Part shown: one piece after another, positions 29,310 through 36,812 of the stretch
How the letters are laid out: each line of letters opens with the position of its first letter
Numbering within the stretch: the first letter of the stretch is position 1
Origin: Pseudomonas sp. DY-1
Lineage (GTDB): Bacteria; Pseudomonadota; Gammaproteobacteria; Pseudomonadales; Pseudomonadaceae
DNA length: 64,000 nt
Assembly: GCF_003626975.1 (NCBI RefSeq)
Contig: NZ_CP032616.1
Span: 5,680,001 to 5,744,000 of the forward strand
Reading direction: 5' to 3'
Made by a program: the position numbers and the translations under genes
Notes under the pieces: generated by a model
Told to the model about the DNA's origin: nothing
Database searches by the model: none
What the model saw: the letters and a program-made list of their open reading frames with translations, nothing else

Positions 29310-30422
29310 ATGGCCACAGATGGAATCGAACAGCAGGTAGTGAGCGGACAGGTCTGGAACGACTTCTGCGATCAGCTCAGGCGTGCCGGCGAGCAGGTTC
29401 TGCGGGCCGAGGCGCCGGCTGACGCACAGACCCGCGCGGAGGGCTTTCGTTACCTGACCCGCCTGTTGCGCATCGCCCTGGAGATGCATCTTGAGTTCGC
29501 CGACCCGGACTTTCCCGGCTTCTTCTCGCCCTCCCACGAGACGGCCAAGATCGGCGCCGACAACCCGGACAACCTCTACCAGTACGCGCGCCTCAATGGT
29601 GAGCGTCAGTACCGGGTCAGCGGCAACCGGGGCAGCGTTTCCTACCTCAGCTTCGGTACCCAGAAGGGCGGCTACGAAAGCGACGGCAAGATGATCCAGA
29701 CGGGCTTCATCGATGCCAGCCAGCTGCAACTCGAGGCCGACGGCAGCTTCGAGATCATCCTCGGCCAGGAACCCGCGCAAGGAGGCAACTGGTTGCGCCT
29801 GGAGCCCGAGAGCAATGCACTGATCGTTCGTCAGACTTTCCTCGACCGTGCCAGCGAGCAGCCTGCGCAGCTGCGCATCGAGCGTCTGGACAGCCAGCAG
29901 AAGCCTGAACCGCTGGGCGCCGAGCGTTTGCAGCAGAGCCTGGGACGCGTCGCCAGCTTCGTCGAGAACACCGCGCGCCTGTTCGCCGACTGGGCCCAGG
30001 GTTACCAGACCCATGCCAACCAGCTGCCGCCGGCGGACCAGAAACTGTGCCAGGCGGTGGGCGGCGACCCGAACATCTTCTACTACCACGGCTACTGGTC
30101 ATTGGCGGATGACGAGGCCCTGCTGATCGAGGTCGACCGCTTGCCGGACTGCGACTTCTGGAATCTGCAGATCAACAACTACTGGATGGAGTCCCTCGAC
30201 TACCGCCACCACCGCATCTGCCTGAACAAGCATTCCGCGCAAGCCGACGCACGCGACGGGCTGCGCATGGTGCTGAGCCACCGCGACCCCGGCCTGCCCA
30301 ACTGGCTGGAAACCGCCGGCCACGCAGAGGGTACCTTCTGCATGCGCTGGGTCGGCGCCAGCCAGCCCGTCCATCCCACCACGCGGGTGGTCAAGCTCGA
30401 CCACCTCAAGGAGTTGCAATGA
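29310..30422 (+). CDS. DUF1214 domain-containing protein
   Basis: 370 residues. The C-terminal ~110 residues match my recollection of DUF1214 (DFWNLQINNYWMESLDYRHH, LSHRDPGLPNWL, WVGASQPVHPTTRVVKL). The central part (YQYARLNGERQYRVSGNRG) is the usual preceding domain. No signal peptide or membrane segment is evident. Function is unknown. It overlaps the sulfotransferase start by four bases (ATGA), so the two are translationally coupled and probably act on the same substrate. ATG at 29310 follows AGAGGAGAGCG. Confidence 0.78.
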   Translation: MATDGIEQQVVSGQVWNDFCDQLRRAGEQVLRAEAPADAQTRAEGFRYLTRLLRIALEMHLEFADPDFPGFFSPSHETAKIGADNPDNLYQYARLNGERQYRVSGNRGSVSYLSFGTQKGGYESDGKMIQTGFIDASQLQLEADGSFEIILGQEPAQGGNWLRLEPESNALIVRQTFLDRASEQPAQLRIERLDSQQKPEPLGAERLQQSLGRVASFVENTARLFADWAQGYQTHANQLPPADQKLCQAVGGDPNIFYYHGYWSLADDEALLIEVDRLPDCDFWNLQINNYWMESLDYRHHRICLNKHSAQADARDGLRMVLSHRDPGLPNWLETAGHAEGTFCMRWVGASQPVHPTTRVVKLDHLKELQ

Positions 30423-31600
30423 CCAGCCTCATTCCCGCAGGTGACGATTTCTCCCTGGACAACCTGCTGGCCGAAGCCAGCAGTCGTGCCGGGGGGCTCG
30501 ATGACTTCGGCCCGGGTAACTACCGCGAGGCGCTCCAGGTGCTGGAGGATGCCTTGCACAACGAGGCCCGGCTGTCGGCGCAGGGCAAGGCGTTGCTTCG
30601 GGAAAAGCTGGTGGCGCAGCTGGTGAATCGACTGGTGATCGAGGATCACTGCAAGCGCTATCCAGAGATCCTCCAGCAACCCATCGACGACCCGCTGGTG
30701 ATCGTCGGCCTGCCGCGCACTGGCACCACGCTGTTGCAGCGCCTGCTGTCGGTGGACCCCCAGTTCAGCAAGGCGCAGTGGTGGGAGACCCGCTACCCGG
30801 CGCCGCTGGGCGGCGAAACCCTGGAGCAGCCGCGAGTGCGAATCGAGCGGGCCCGCGCCGAGGTCGCCGCGATGATCGAGTTCGTGCCGCAGATCCTGGC
30901 GATCCATCCGCTGGACGCCGAGCAGCCGGATGAAGAGTTCATGCTCATGGAGCATTCATTCCTCTGCGCAATGGATTCCTACGTCAATGTGCCGGCCTAC
31001 ACAGCCTGGCTCGACCGCCAGGACCAGACTCAGGTCTACGCGTACTTGAAGAAGATGCTGCAGTTCCTGCAATGGCAGCAGGCGCGCCGCGGTATAGCAC
31101 CGGGGCGCCGCTGGCTGCTGAAGAGCCCACAGCACCTGCACACCCTTGAAATCCTGTTGAAAGTCTTCCCGCGAGCGCAGGTGATCCTCACCCACAGGGA
31201 CCCGGGCAAGACCGTTCCATCGCTGGCGAGCTTCATCCACACCCTTTGGCAGATCTACAGCGACCAGGCTGACCCGGCCGAGGTCGGCGAGCAGTGGAAC
31301 AGCCGCATGGCCCGAGCTCTGCGCCACAGCATGACGGTGCGCGAAAACCACCCTGCCAGTGCGTTCTTCGACCTGCACTTCGAAGACACGGTGGCCGACC
31401 CGCTGGGCGTGGCCGAACGCATCTATCGATTCGCAGGCCTAGAGCTGACGCCTGTGGTGCGCGCCGCGATGGTGGACTGGCTCTCGCGCAATGGTCGCGA
31501 ACAACGTGCGGCGCACCAGTACGACCCGGCTACTTTCGGCCTCGATGAGGCGCGCCTGCAACGCGACTACGGCGACTACCGCGCCCGCCACCTCGCCTGA
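30419..31600 (+). CDS. PAPS-dependent sulfotransferase
   Basis: 393 residues, Sulfotransfer_3-type fold. The 5'-phosphosulfate loop GLPRTGTT is at residues 97-104, and the 3'-phosphate region THRDPGKTVPSLASF lies near 257, preceded by RRWLLKSPQHLHTLE. It is expected to move sulfonate from PAPS to an alcohol or phenol, releasing PAP. Coupled to the DUF1214 gene by a 4-bp overlap and near the co-regulated cysD-cysNC. In a catabolic cluster the sulfate could serve as a leaving group, a solubilising tag or a protecting group; the sequence does not distinguish these. Confidence 0.88.
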   Translation: MTSLIPAGDDFSLDNLLAEASSRAGGLDDFGPGNYREALQVLEDALHNEARLSAQGKALLREKLVAQLVNRLVIEDHCKRYPEILQQPIDDPLVIVGLPRTGTTLLQRLLSVDPQFSKAQWWETRYPAPLGGETLEQPRVRIERARAEVAAMIEFVPQILAIHPLDAEQPDEEFMLMEHSFLCAMDSYVNVPAYTAWLDRQDQTQVYAYLKKMLQFLQWQQARRGIAPGRRWLLKSPQHLHTLEILLKVFPRAQVILTHRDPGKTVPSLASFIHTLWQIYSDQADPAEVGEQWNSRMARALRHSMTVRENHPASAFFDLHFEDTVADPLGVAERIYRFAGLELTPVVRAAMVDWLSRNGREQRAAHQYDPATFGLDEARLQRDYGDYRARHLA

Positions 31601-31622
31601 ACAGGCCGGTGCCGGTTCTTGT

Positions 31623-31680
31623 GTGTAGGAGCGAGCTTGCTCGCGAAGCAGGCTCCGAATTCGCGAGCAAGCTCGCTCCT
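31623..31680. repeat. REP-like inverted repeat after the sulfotransferase gene
   Basis: GTAGGAGCGAGCTTGCTCGC facing GCGAGCAAGCTCGCTCCTAC, near-perfect symmetry, in the 119-bp gap before the next SDR gene. Confidence 0.88.
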
Positions 31681-31719
31681 ACGAAAAAAGCAGATCGATA
31701 ACAACAAAAGGACACGAAC

Positions 31720-32508
31720 ATGCTGCTGAACGACAAGGTTGTAATGATCTCCGGGATCGGCCCGGGAATGGGCATCAAGCTCGCGCTCGAATCGGCGCGT
31801 GAAGGTGCTCGCGCCGTGGCGATCTGCGCCCGCAATGAAGCGCGCCTGCGCGAGGCGGAGCAACGCATCCGCGCTTTGGGTACCGATTGCCAGGTGCTGT
31901 GGATGTGCACCGACGTGATTGATCCCGACGCCTGTCGCAGATTCGCCGAGGCAACGGTGGAGCGCTTCGGACGCATCGATGCCCTGGTCAACAGCGCTTA
32001 TGCCCATGGTGGTTTCGAGTCCCTGGAAGGCTGTACCGACCAACTGCTCCAGGAAGCCCTGGATGTGAACCTGTTCGGCTCGCTGCACCTGACTCGGGCG
32101 GTGCTACCGCACATGAAGGCGCAAGGAACCGGTGCCATCGTCATGGTCAGCACTCTGGGCGTATTCAAGCCCTACGCAGGCGGCGGCGCCTATGCGATTT
32201 CCAAGGGCAGCCTGGCGGTGGCGGTGCGTTATCTGGCCTCCGAGCTGGCTGGGCACGGCCTGAGGGTGAATGGCCTGGCCTGTGGCTGGATGTGGGGTGA
32301 GCCGGTGCAGGCCCATGTGCGCACGGCCGCAGCAGCGCGTGGTGTCAGCGAAGAACAGGTGCGAGCGGAGTTCAGTGCGGGTATTCCCGGCGGGCGCATG
32401 CCGGGCGACGAGGAGTGCGCCCGCGCGGCCCTGTTCCTTGTCTCCGACTACGCCAGCGCCATCAATGGCGCGCAGCTGGATTCCAACGGCGGCGAGCTGA
32501 TGCGCTGA
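31720..32508 (+). CDS. Short-chain dehydrogenase/reductase, sulfotransferase operon
   Basis: 262-residue SDR. The cofactor loop is a variant, SGIGPGMG, in place of TGxxxGxG. ICARNEARL carries Arg after the second strand, which suggests NADP(H). Catalytic Ser is in MVSTLGVFKPYAGG and YxxxK reads YAISK. It has no regulon operator of its own and no obvious promoter, so it is likely read from the DUF1214-sulfotransferase promoter across the REP element. It precedes the DHH phosphoesterase by 16 bp. Substrate unknown; an alcohol produced or consumed next to the sulfonation step is plausible. Confidence 0.88.
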   Translation: MLLNDKVVMISGIGPGMGIKLALESAREGARAVAICARNEARLREAEQRIRALGTDCQVLWMCTDVIDPDACRRFAEATVERFGRIDALVNSAYAHGGFESLEGCTDQLLQEALDVNLFGSLHLTRAVLPHMKAQGTGAIVMVSTLGVFKPYAGGGAYAISKGSLAVAVRYLASELAGHGLRVNGLACGWMWGEPVQAHVRTAAAARGVSEEQVRAEFSAGIPGGRMPGDEECARAALFLVSDYASAINGAQLDSNGGELMR

Positions 32509-32524
32509 GCACGGGGAGAGGAAG

Positions 32525-33499
32525 ATGCTCGATCACTGTGCCTTCAACGGCGACGCCGACGGGCTCTGCGCCCTGCAGCAGTTGCGCCTGGCGGGTGAAC
32601 TGGATGCGGATGTGCGCCTGGTCAGTGGTGTGAAACGTGACATCCGCCTGCTCGACCGGGTGCCGCCCAGTCCGGGTGGGCGGGTCACGGTGCTGGACAT
32701 CTCCCATGAGCAGAATCGCGCGGATGTCCTGCGCCTGCTCGGTGCTGGTGCGCGCATCCGCTACTTCGACCACCACTTCGCCGGTGAGCTGCCCGCGCAC
32801 CCGGCGTTCGAGTCTTTCATCGACACGGCGACCGACGTCTGTACTGGCCTGCTGGTGAATCGCTTCCTCGCGGGGCGCTTCCATCGCTGGGCGGTGGTGG
32901 CGGCTTTCGGTGACGGCATGAGTGGACCGGCCAGGGCCCTGGCCGGGCTCCACGGCCTGGAACCGGCGGAAATCAGCGCACTGGAAGAGCTGGGTTTGCT
33001 GCTGAACTACAACGCTTATGGCGACAGTCTGGACGACCTGCATTTCGATCCGCTGATGCTGGCGGCGGAGCTGGCGCCCTATGAAGACCCACTGGACTTC
33101 ATTCGGCTCGGCGCCAGCTTCGCCCGCTTGCGTGACGGCTACGCGGTTGATATGGCGGCGGCTGCCCGACTCGACCCCTGGTATGCCGGGAATGGCGCGA
33201 CGCTTTACCGCTTGCCGGAGGAACCCTGGGCGCGACGGGTAAGCGGGGTGCTGGCTAACCAGCTGGCATCGCGGGACCCGCAGCGCGCACTTGGCCTGTT
33301 GAGCGCGCGGGCCGACGGGGATTGGACATTCAGCCTGCGAGTACCCGCCGGAGCCAGCCTGGAAGCGGATGCCTTCTGCCGGGGCTTCGATGGTGGAGGG
33401 GGGCGCAAGCGCGCCGCTGGCATCAACCGTCTGCCAGCCGGGACTTTGCAGCAGTTCGCTGATGTCTTCCTTGGCAGCTTTCCTGGCGCGGCGCGGTAG
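32525..33499 (+). CDS. DHH-DHHA1 family phosphoesterase, candidate PAP phosphatase
   Basis: 324 residues. DHH motifs are visible: NGDADG (8-13), LDISHEQNRAD (motif II), YFDHH (motif III, about 80) and DTATD (motif IV), followed by a C-terminal DHHA1 domain with GGGGRKRAAG. Length and order resemble NrnA, which degrades nano-RNA and also dephosphorylates PAP. The gene starts 16 bp after the SDR of the sulfotransferase transcription unit with a strong GGGGAGAGG site. Recycling PAP, the by-product and inhibitor of sulfotransferases, would fit the context. RecJ-like or general nano-RNase roles remain possible. Confidence 0.78.
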   Translation: MLDHCAFNGDADGLCALQQLRLAGELDADVRLVSGVKRDIRLLDRVPPSPGGRVTVLDISHEQNRADVLRLLGAGARIRYFDHHFAGELPAHPAFESFIDTATDVCTGLLVNRFLAGRFHRWAVVAAFGDGMSGPARALAGLHGLEPAEISALEELGLLLNYNAYGDSLDDLHFDPLMLAAELAPYEDPLDFIRLGASFARLRDGYAVDMAAAARLDPWYAGNGATLYRLPEEPWARRVSGVLANQLASRDPQRALGLLSARADGDWTFSLRVPAGASLEADAFCRGFDGGGGRKRAAGINRLPAGTLQQFADVFLGSFPGAAR

Positions 33500-33582
33500 C
33501 TTGGCGTGCATGCGAATCGCGGGATGGGCATCGTGCGACGTTCCGCCAACGATGCGCGGCGGCGCCTTCGGAGACGCGCTGT

Positions 33583-34281
33583 CTACAGCGCGAAACCGTC
33601 CCGCTCCATCCTTGCCAACAGGCCCTGCCAGAAGGGAAGTTCGGCGGTGTTGCCGACGCGTCTGAGTGCGCCGCCCTTCATCGCATAGAGCCCGTCGGCA
33701 TCAAAGGCGTAGCGCAGGGCCAGGTCCTTGCGTCGGGAGGAGGGGAGGATGTCGTCCACCAGGTTGTCCAGCACCAGCGGCTCGGCATCCGGGGTTTCGT
33801 AGTAGGTCACCACCATGTGCGCCTGGTTCAGCTCCAGGGCTCGCGCATAAGTGATGCGCAGCTTGCTTGGGTCAACGCCCAGCTGCAGCAGGGTGAAGTA
33901 CTTGGCCAGGGCGAAGTCCTCGCAGTCCCCGGCGCCTTTGGCCAGGGTTTCCACGGGCGTGGCCCAGTAGTCGCGACGCTGCCAGAGAGCGCTGTCGTCG
34001 GTGAAGCGCACCTGGCGATTGATCTGCCGGTTGACGGCTTCAAGCTGCTGTCGCTCGGTCAGGCGGTGGCCGGTTTCCAGCAGGTCGCGCCAGGCGTGCA
34101 GGCGGTCCTTGGCCGGACCGCTGCGGCCGAAGCGTTTTTCCGCCTTGCGCAGCACCGGGTCGACACTCCAGGCGGCCCTGGCGTCGCCAGCACCCAACAG
34201 CAGGGCGCCGCTGAAAACGGCGAGCGTGAGTAATTGCCAGGACAGGGGTACGCCGAAGCGGCGAGGAGCGGGCTTCTGCAA
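33583..34281 (-). CDS. lapG: LapG-type periplasmic transglutaminase-like cysteine protease
   Basis: 232 residues with an N-terminal signal or anchor segment (LLTLAVFSGALLLGAGDARA). The BTLCP/DUF920 catalytic triad is apparent: Cys in GAGDCEDFALAKY, His in NQAHMVV, Asp in LVLDNLVDD. In pseudomonads LapG cleaves the N-terminal retention module of giant RTX adhesins and is held in check by the c-di-GMP receptor LapD. No lapD is adjacent in this window and no adhesin gene is visible. The start is a TTG at 34281 preceded by GGAGAG; no better internal start exists before the signal sequence. Confidence 0.85.
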   Translation of the reverse strand: MQKPAPRRFGVPLSWQLLTLAVFSGALLLGAGDARAAWSVDPVLRKAEKRFGRSGPAKDRLHAWRDLLETGHRLTERQQLEAVNRQINRQVRFTDDSALWQRRDYWATPVETLAKGAGDCEDFALAKYFTLLQLGVDPSKLRITYARALELNQAHMVVTYYETPDAEPLVLDNLVDDILPSSRRKDLALRYAFDADGLYAMKGGALRRVGNTAELPFWQGLLARMERDGFAL

Positions 34282-34529
34282 CGGTTTGACTCTCCAGGGG
34301 AAAGCGGCCGGAGCCGGGTTCTACGGTGGATCAATCCGTTGAACGAATCACCGGCATAGGGAACACCCTCCGCCGGTTCAGGGATGTGGGAACACTAGGA
34401 TCAGTGCGGTCGGTGCCGCAAGCGGCAGGGGATGCACGGCACGTGCTGCGGGAGCGTGAAGCGGGAAGGACAGCTCTGGAACGGGATCTGGCGCCCAGTG
34501 CCGGTTGTCGGAAAGCGGGATGTCCTTCT

Positions 34530-34568
34530 GCCCGTCGGGGGCGCAGGGCGTGCGCGCATCCGACGGGC
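34530..34568 (-). terminator. Possible 3' stem-loop of the small secreted protein gene
   Basis: 9-bp perfect stem GCCCGTCGG/CCGACGGGC with a ~21-base loop, starting 12 bp after the stop on the minus strand; no T-run. The rest of the ~300-bp gap up to lapG shows nothing else I recognise. Confidence 0.4.
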
Positions 34569-34579
34569 GGTGAGTCCGG

Positions 34580-34879
34580 TTATTTACCGAACTCGACTCG
34601 TTGCTGATGAATCAGCGACTGGTATTTGGGCATCTGCCGTCCGCTGGAGCGCATGCCGTCGTCCTGGTAACTCGGGCCGGACGCGGTGGGTTCTTCCTGG
34701 ACCATTCTGGTGAAACTCTCGCTGGAATCCTCCCTCATTTGCAGGAGTTGCTGGTTGCGTATCCGGTAGTCGTCCAGGCGGTCGCTTCCATTCTCCGCGA
34801 GGACCGTAACCGGTCCCGTTGTCACCGCCAGGGCCAGAAGCAGGCCGCTGAGGGTCGTTGTGCTGAATGTCGATTTCAT
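34580..34879 (-). CDS. Small secreted protein, unknown function
   Basis: 99 residues with a clear Sec signal peptide (MKSTFSTTTLSGLLLALAVT then GPVTVLA-ENG). The mature part of about 70 residues is hydrophilic, rich in Arg, Gln, Ser and Met, predicted mostly helical (DDYRIRNQQLLQMREDSSES) and has no cysteine. The ATG at 34879 follows AAGAGGA; upstream in-frame sequence is low quality. Monocistronic. I do not recognise the family; a periplasmic protein of unknown role is all that can be said. Confidence 0.72.
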   Translation of the reverse strand: MKSTFSTTTLSGLLLALAVTTGPVTVLAENGSDRLDDYRIRNQQLLQMREDSSESFTRMVQEEPTASGPSYQDDGMRSSGRQMPKYQSLIHQQRVEFGK

Positions 34880-35051
34880 CGTCGTGTCCTCTTGTTTCCA
34901 ACTCGTCCCCCACGTGTTGGACGGACAGCATCGGCTTTTATTACAACGCGCGGAGAAACCCGGATAGGTGGTTGGAAAATGGACCGGTGGGCTTTTGCAA
35001 GGCTTTGATTGGCATGGGGATTTCCGGAGTTTATGCCCGTTTTTGAACCTT

Positions 35052-35097
35052 GCCCCCGGCGCCTCTCCCGCAGGCGGGCGAGGGGTGACTCGAGCCG
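35052..35097. repeat. Dispersed repeat, module 1 (CCTCTCCCGCAGGCGGGCGAGG)
   Basis: CCCGCAGGCGGG stem flanked by CCTCTC and GAGGGGTGACTCG. The same module, in reverse, is at 48138-48187. It lies in the 499-bp gap between the small secreted protein and the efflux outer-membrane gene. Confidence 0.75.
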
Positions 35098-35201
35098 GTG
35101 AGTACAAGCCATTCGGAGGCACACACTGGCCTGACCCCTGGCGGAAACGTCAGGAGGGAGCCCTTTTGGCATCTTTTGGGTGGAGCGGCATTCCGACGAC
35201 T

Positions 35202-35267
35202 GCCAAAAGAGACGCGCCGGGAGGCGAAACCAGAAACTTCTGCAGCACTCGGTAAGCAGCTTGGCTC
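35202..35267 (+). repeat. Dispersed repeat, module 2 (GCCAAAAGAGAC...GGTAAGCAGCTTGGCT)
   Basis: About 66 bp nearly identical to the reverse complement of 47888-47952: shared blocks GCCAAAAGAGAC, CGCCGGGAGGCGA, CCAGAAAC and ACTCGGTAAGCAGCTTGGCT. It contains a CGCCGGGAGGCG partial palindrome. The rest of the 34880-35378 gap has no gene I can support. Confidence 0.8.
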
Positions 35268-35378
35268 AGGACTTTCTGGCAACACTTAACGGCGAGAGAG
35301 CCAAAAAAATACGCCCCCGCCAAGAAGGACAGGGGCGCCGCGTGGATTCCTCGTCCGTGAGGATTGGGGAGTCGCGGA

Positions 35379-36812
35379 TCAAGCGTTCGGGGAATGTTCC
35401 CCATGCTCTTTCCAGCCGCCGCCAAGGGCCTTGTAGAGGTTCACTTCGCTGGCCAGCTGGTTGAGGCGGTCGCCGATCAGTTGCTGACGGGCGTTGAACA
35501 GCTGACGCTGTGCATCCAGCAGGGTCAGGTAGCTGTCTACGCCAGTGCGGTAGCGGCGTTCGGCGAGGCGGTAGTACTCCTCGGTGGTCTTCACCAGGGC
35601 GCGCTGGGAGTCCAGTTGCTGGTGGTAGGTGGTACGTGCGGCGAGACCGTCGGCGACTTCTTGGAAGGCGACCTGGATGGCCTTCTCGTACTGCGCCACC
35701 TGGATGTCCTTCTGCAGCTCGGTGTAATCGAGATTCGCCTTGAGTCGACCGGCGGTGAAGATCGGCAGGCTGATGCTCGGCTGGAACAGCCAGCTGCCCG
35801 AGCCGGCATCGAACAGGCCGGACAACTCGTTGCTCATGGTGCCGGCGTTGGCGGTCAGGCTGACGCTGGGGAAGAACGCCGCGCGTGCCGCGCCGATGTT
35901 GGCGTTGGCCGATTTGAGCAGGTGCTCGGCCTGGACCACGTCCGGACGGCGTTGCAGCAGGTCGGACGGCAATCCCGGCGGTACTTCGGCCAGCAGGTCG
36001 GCGTCCAGCGCGAGGCCCTTGGGCAGGTCCGCCGGAATGCCGGTACCCACCAGTTGGGTCAGTGCGTTGCGGTCCTGGGCCACCAGGCGGGTGTACTGCG
36101 CCAGGCTGACCTGGGTGCTTTCCACGGCGGTGCGGGCCTGGCTCAGCGCGAGGGCATCGGCAACGCCCACGTCGAAGCTGCGCTTGGTGAGGGCGTAGCT
36201 TTCCTCGTAGGTCTTCAGGGTGTCCCGGGTCAGTTGCAGCAGGGCCTGGTCGGCTTGCCAGTCGAGGTAGGCGGTAGCCACCGAGGCCACCAGGCTGATC
36301 TGGGTGCTGCGGCGGGCCTGTTCGGTGGCGAAGTACTGTTCCAGCGCCTGTTCGTTGAGGCTGCGCAGGCGGCCGAAGAAGTCCAGCTCCCAGGCATTGG
36401 TGCCGAGGGTGGCGCTGTACTGGCCGCTGGTGGTGGCCTCACCGCTCTGGCTCAGAGAGCCGGGCAGGCGCTGGCGGGTGCCGCTGCCGTCAGCCGAGAT
36501 GCTCGGGAACAGCTCGGAACGCTGGATGCGGTAGAGCGCACGATAGGCCTCGACGTTCAGCGCGGCGGTGCGCAGGTCGCGGTTGTTGTCCAGGGCGAGC
36601 TGCACCAGTTGGCGCAGTGCAGGGTCCTGGAAGAACTCGTTCCAGTCCAGGTCGGCCGCGGCGGTGCTCACCTGGGCCTCGCCCTGGCTGTACGCCTCGC
36701 CCTCGGGCCAGGCGTTCTCTACCGGCGCCTCCGGGCGCTGGTAGTCGGGGATCATGGAGCAGCCACCGAGCAGGGTCGCGGCGATGGCCAGGGAAATCAG
36801 GGAACGCCTCAT
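35379..36812 (-). CDS. ttgC: Outer-membrane efflux lipoprotein of the OprM/TtgC family
   Basis: 477 residues with a lipoprotein signal ([17 protein letters not shown]; lipobox LLGGC) and two OEP repeats ([20 protein letters not shown] and [18 protein letters not shown]). As the trimeric outer-membrane channel it completes the tripartite RND pump. Its ATG overlaps the inner-membrane pump stop by four bases (ATGA), so it is translationally coupled. Symbol by operon context and TtgR-type control; in P. aeruginosa nomenclature the equivalent is oprM. Preceding long in-frame sequence is antisense to nothing coding and overlaps the pump gene; it is excluded. Confidence 0.9.
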   Translation of the reverse strand: MRRSLISLAIAATLLGGCSMIPDYQRPEAPVENAWPEGEAYSQGEAQVSTAAADLDWNEFFQDPALRQLVQLALDNNRDLRTAALNVEAYRALYRIQRSELFPSISADGSGTRQRLPGSLSQSGEATTSGQYSATLGTNAWELDFFGRLRSLNEQALEQYFATEQARRSTQISLVASVATAYLDWQADQALLQLTRDTLKTYEESYALTKRSFDVGVADALALSQARTAVESTQVSLAQYTRLVAQDRNALTQLVGTGIPADLPKGLALDADLLAEVPPGLPSDLLQRRPDVVQAEHLLKSANANIGAARAAFFPSVSLTANAGTMSNELSGLFDAGSGSWLFQPSISLPIFTAGRLKANLDYTELQKDIQVAQYEKAIQVAFQEVADGLAARTTYHQQLDSQRALVKTTEEYYRLAERRYRTGVDSYLTLLDAQRQLFNARQQLIGDRLNQLASEVNLYKALGGGWKEHGEHSPNA

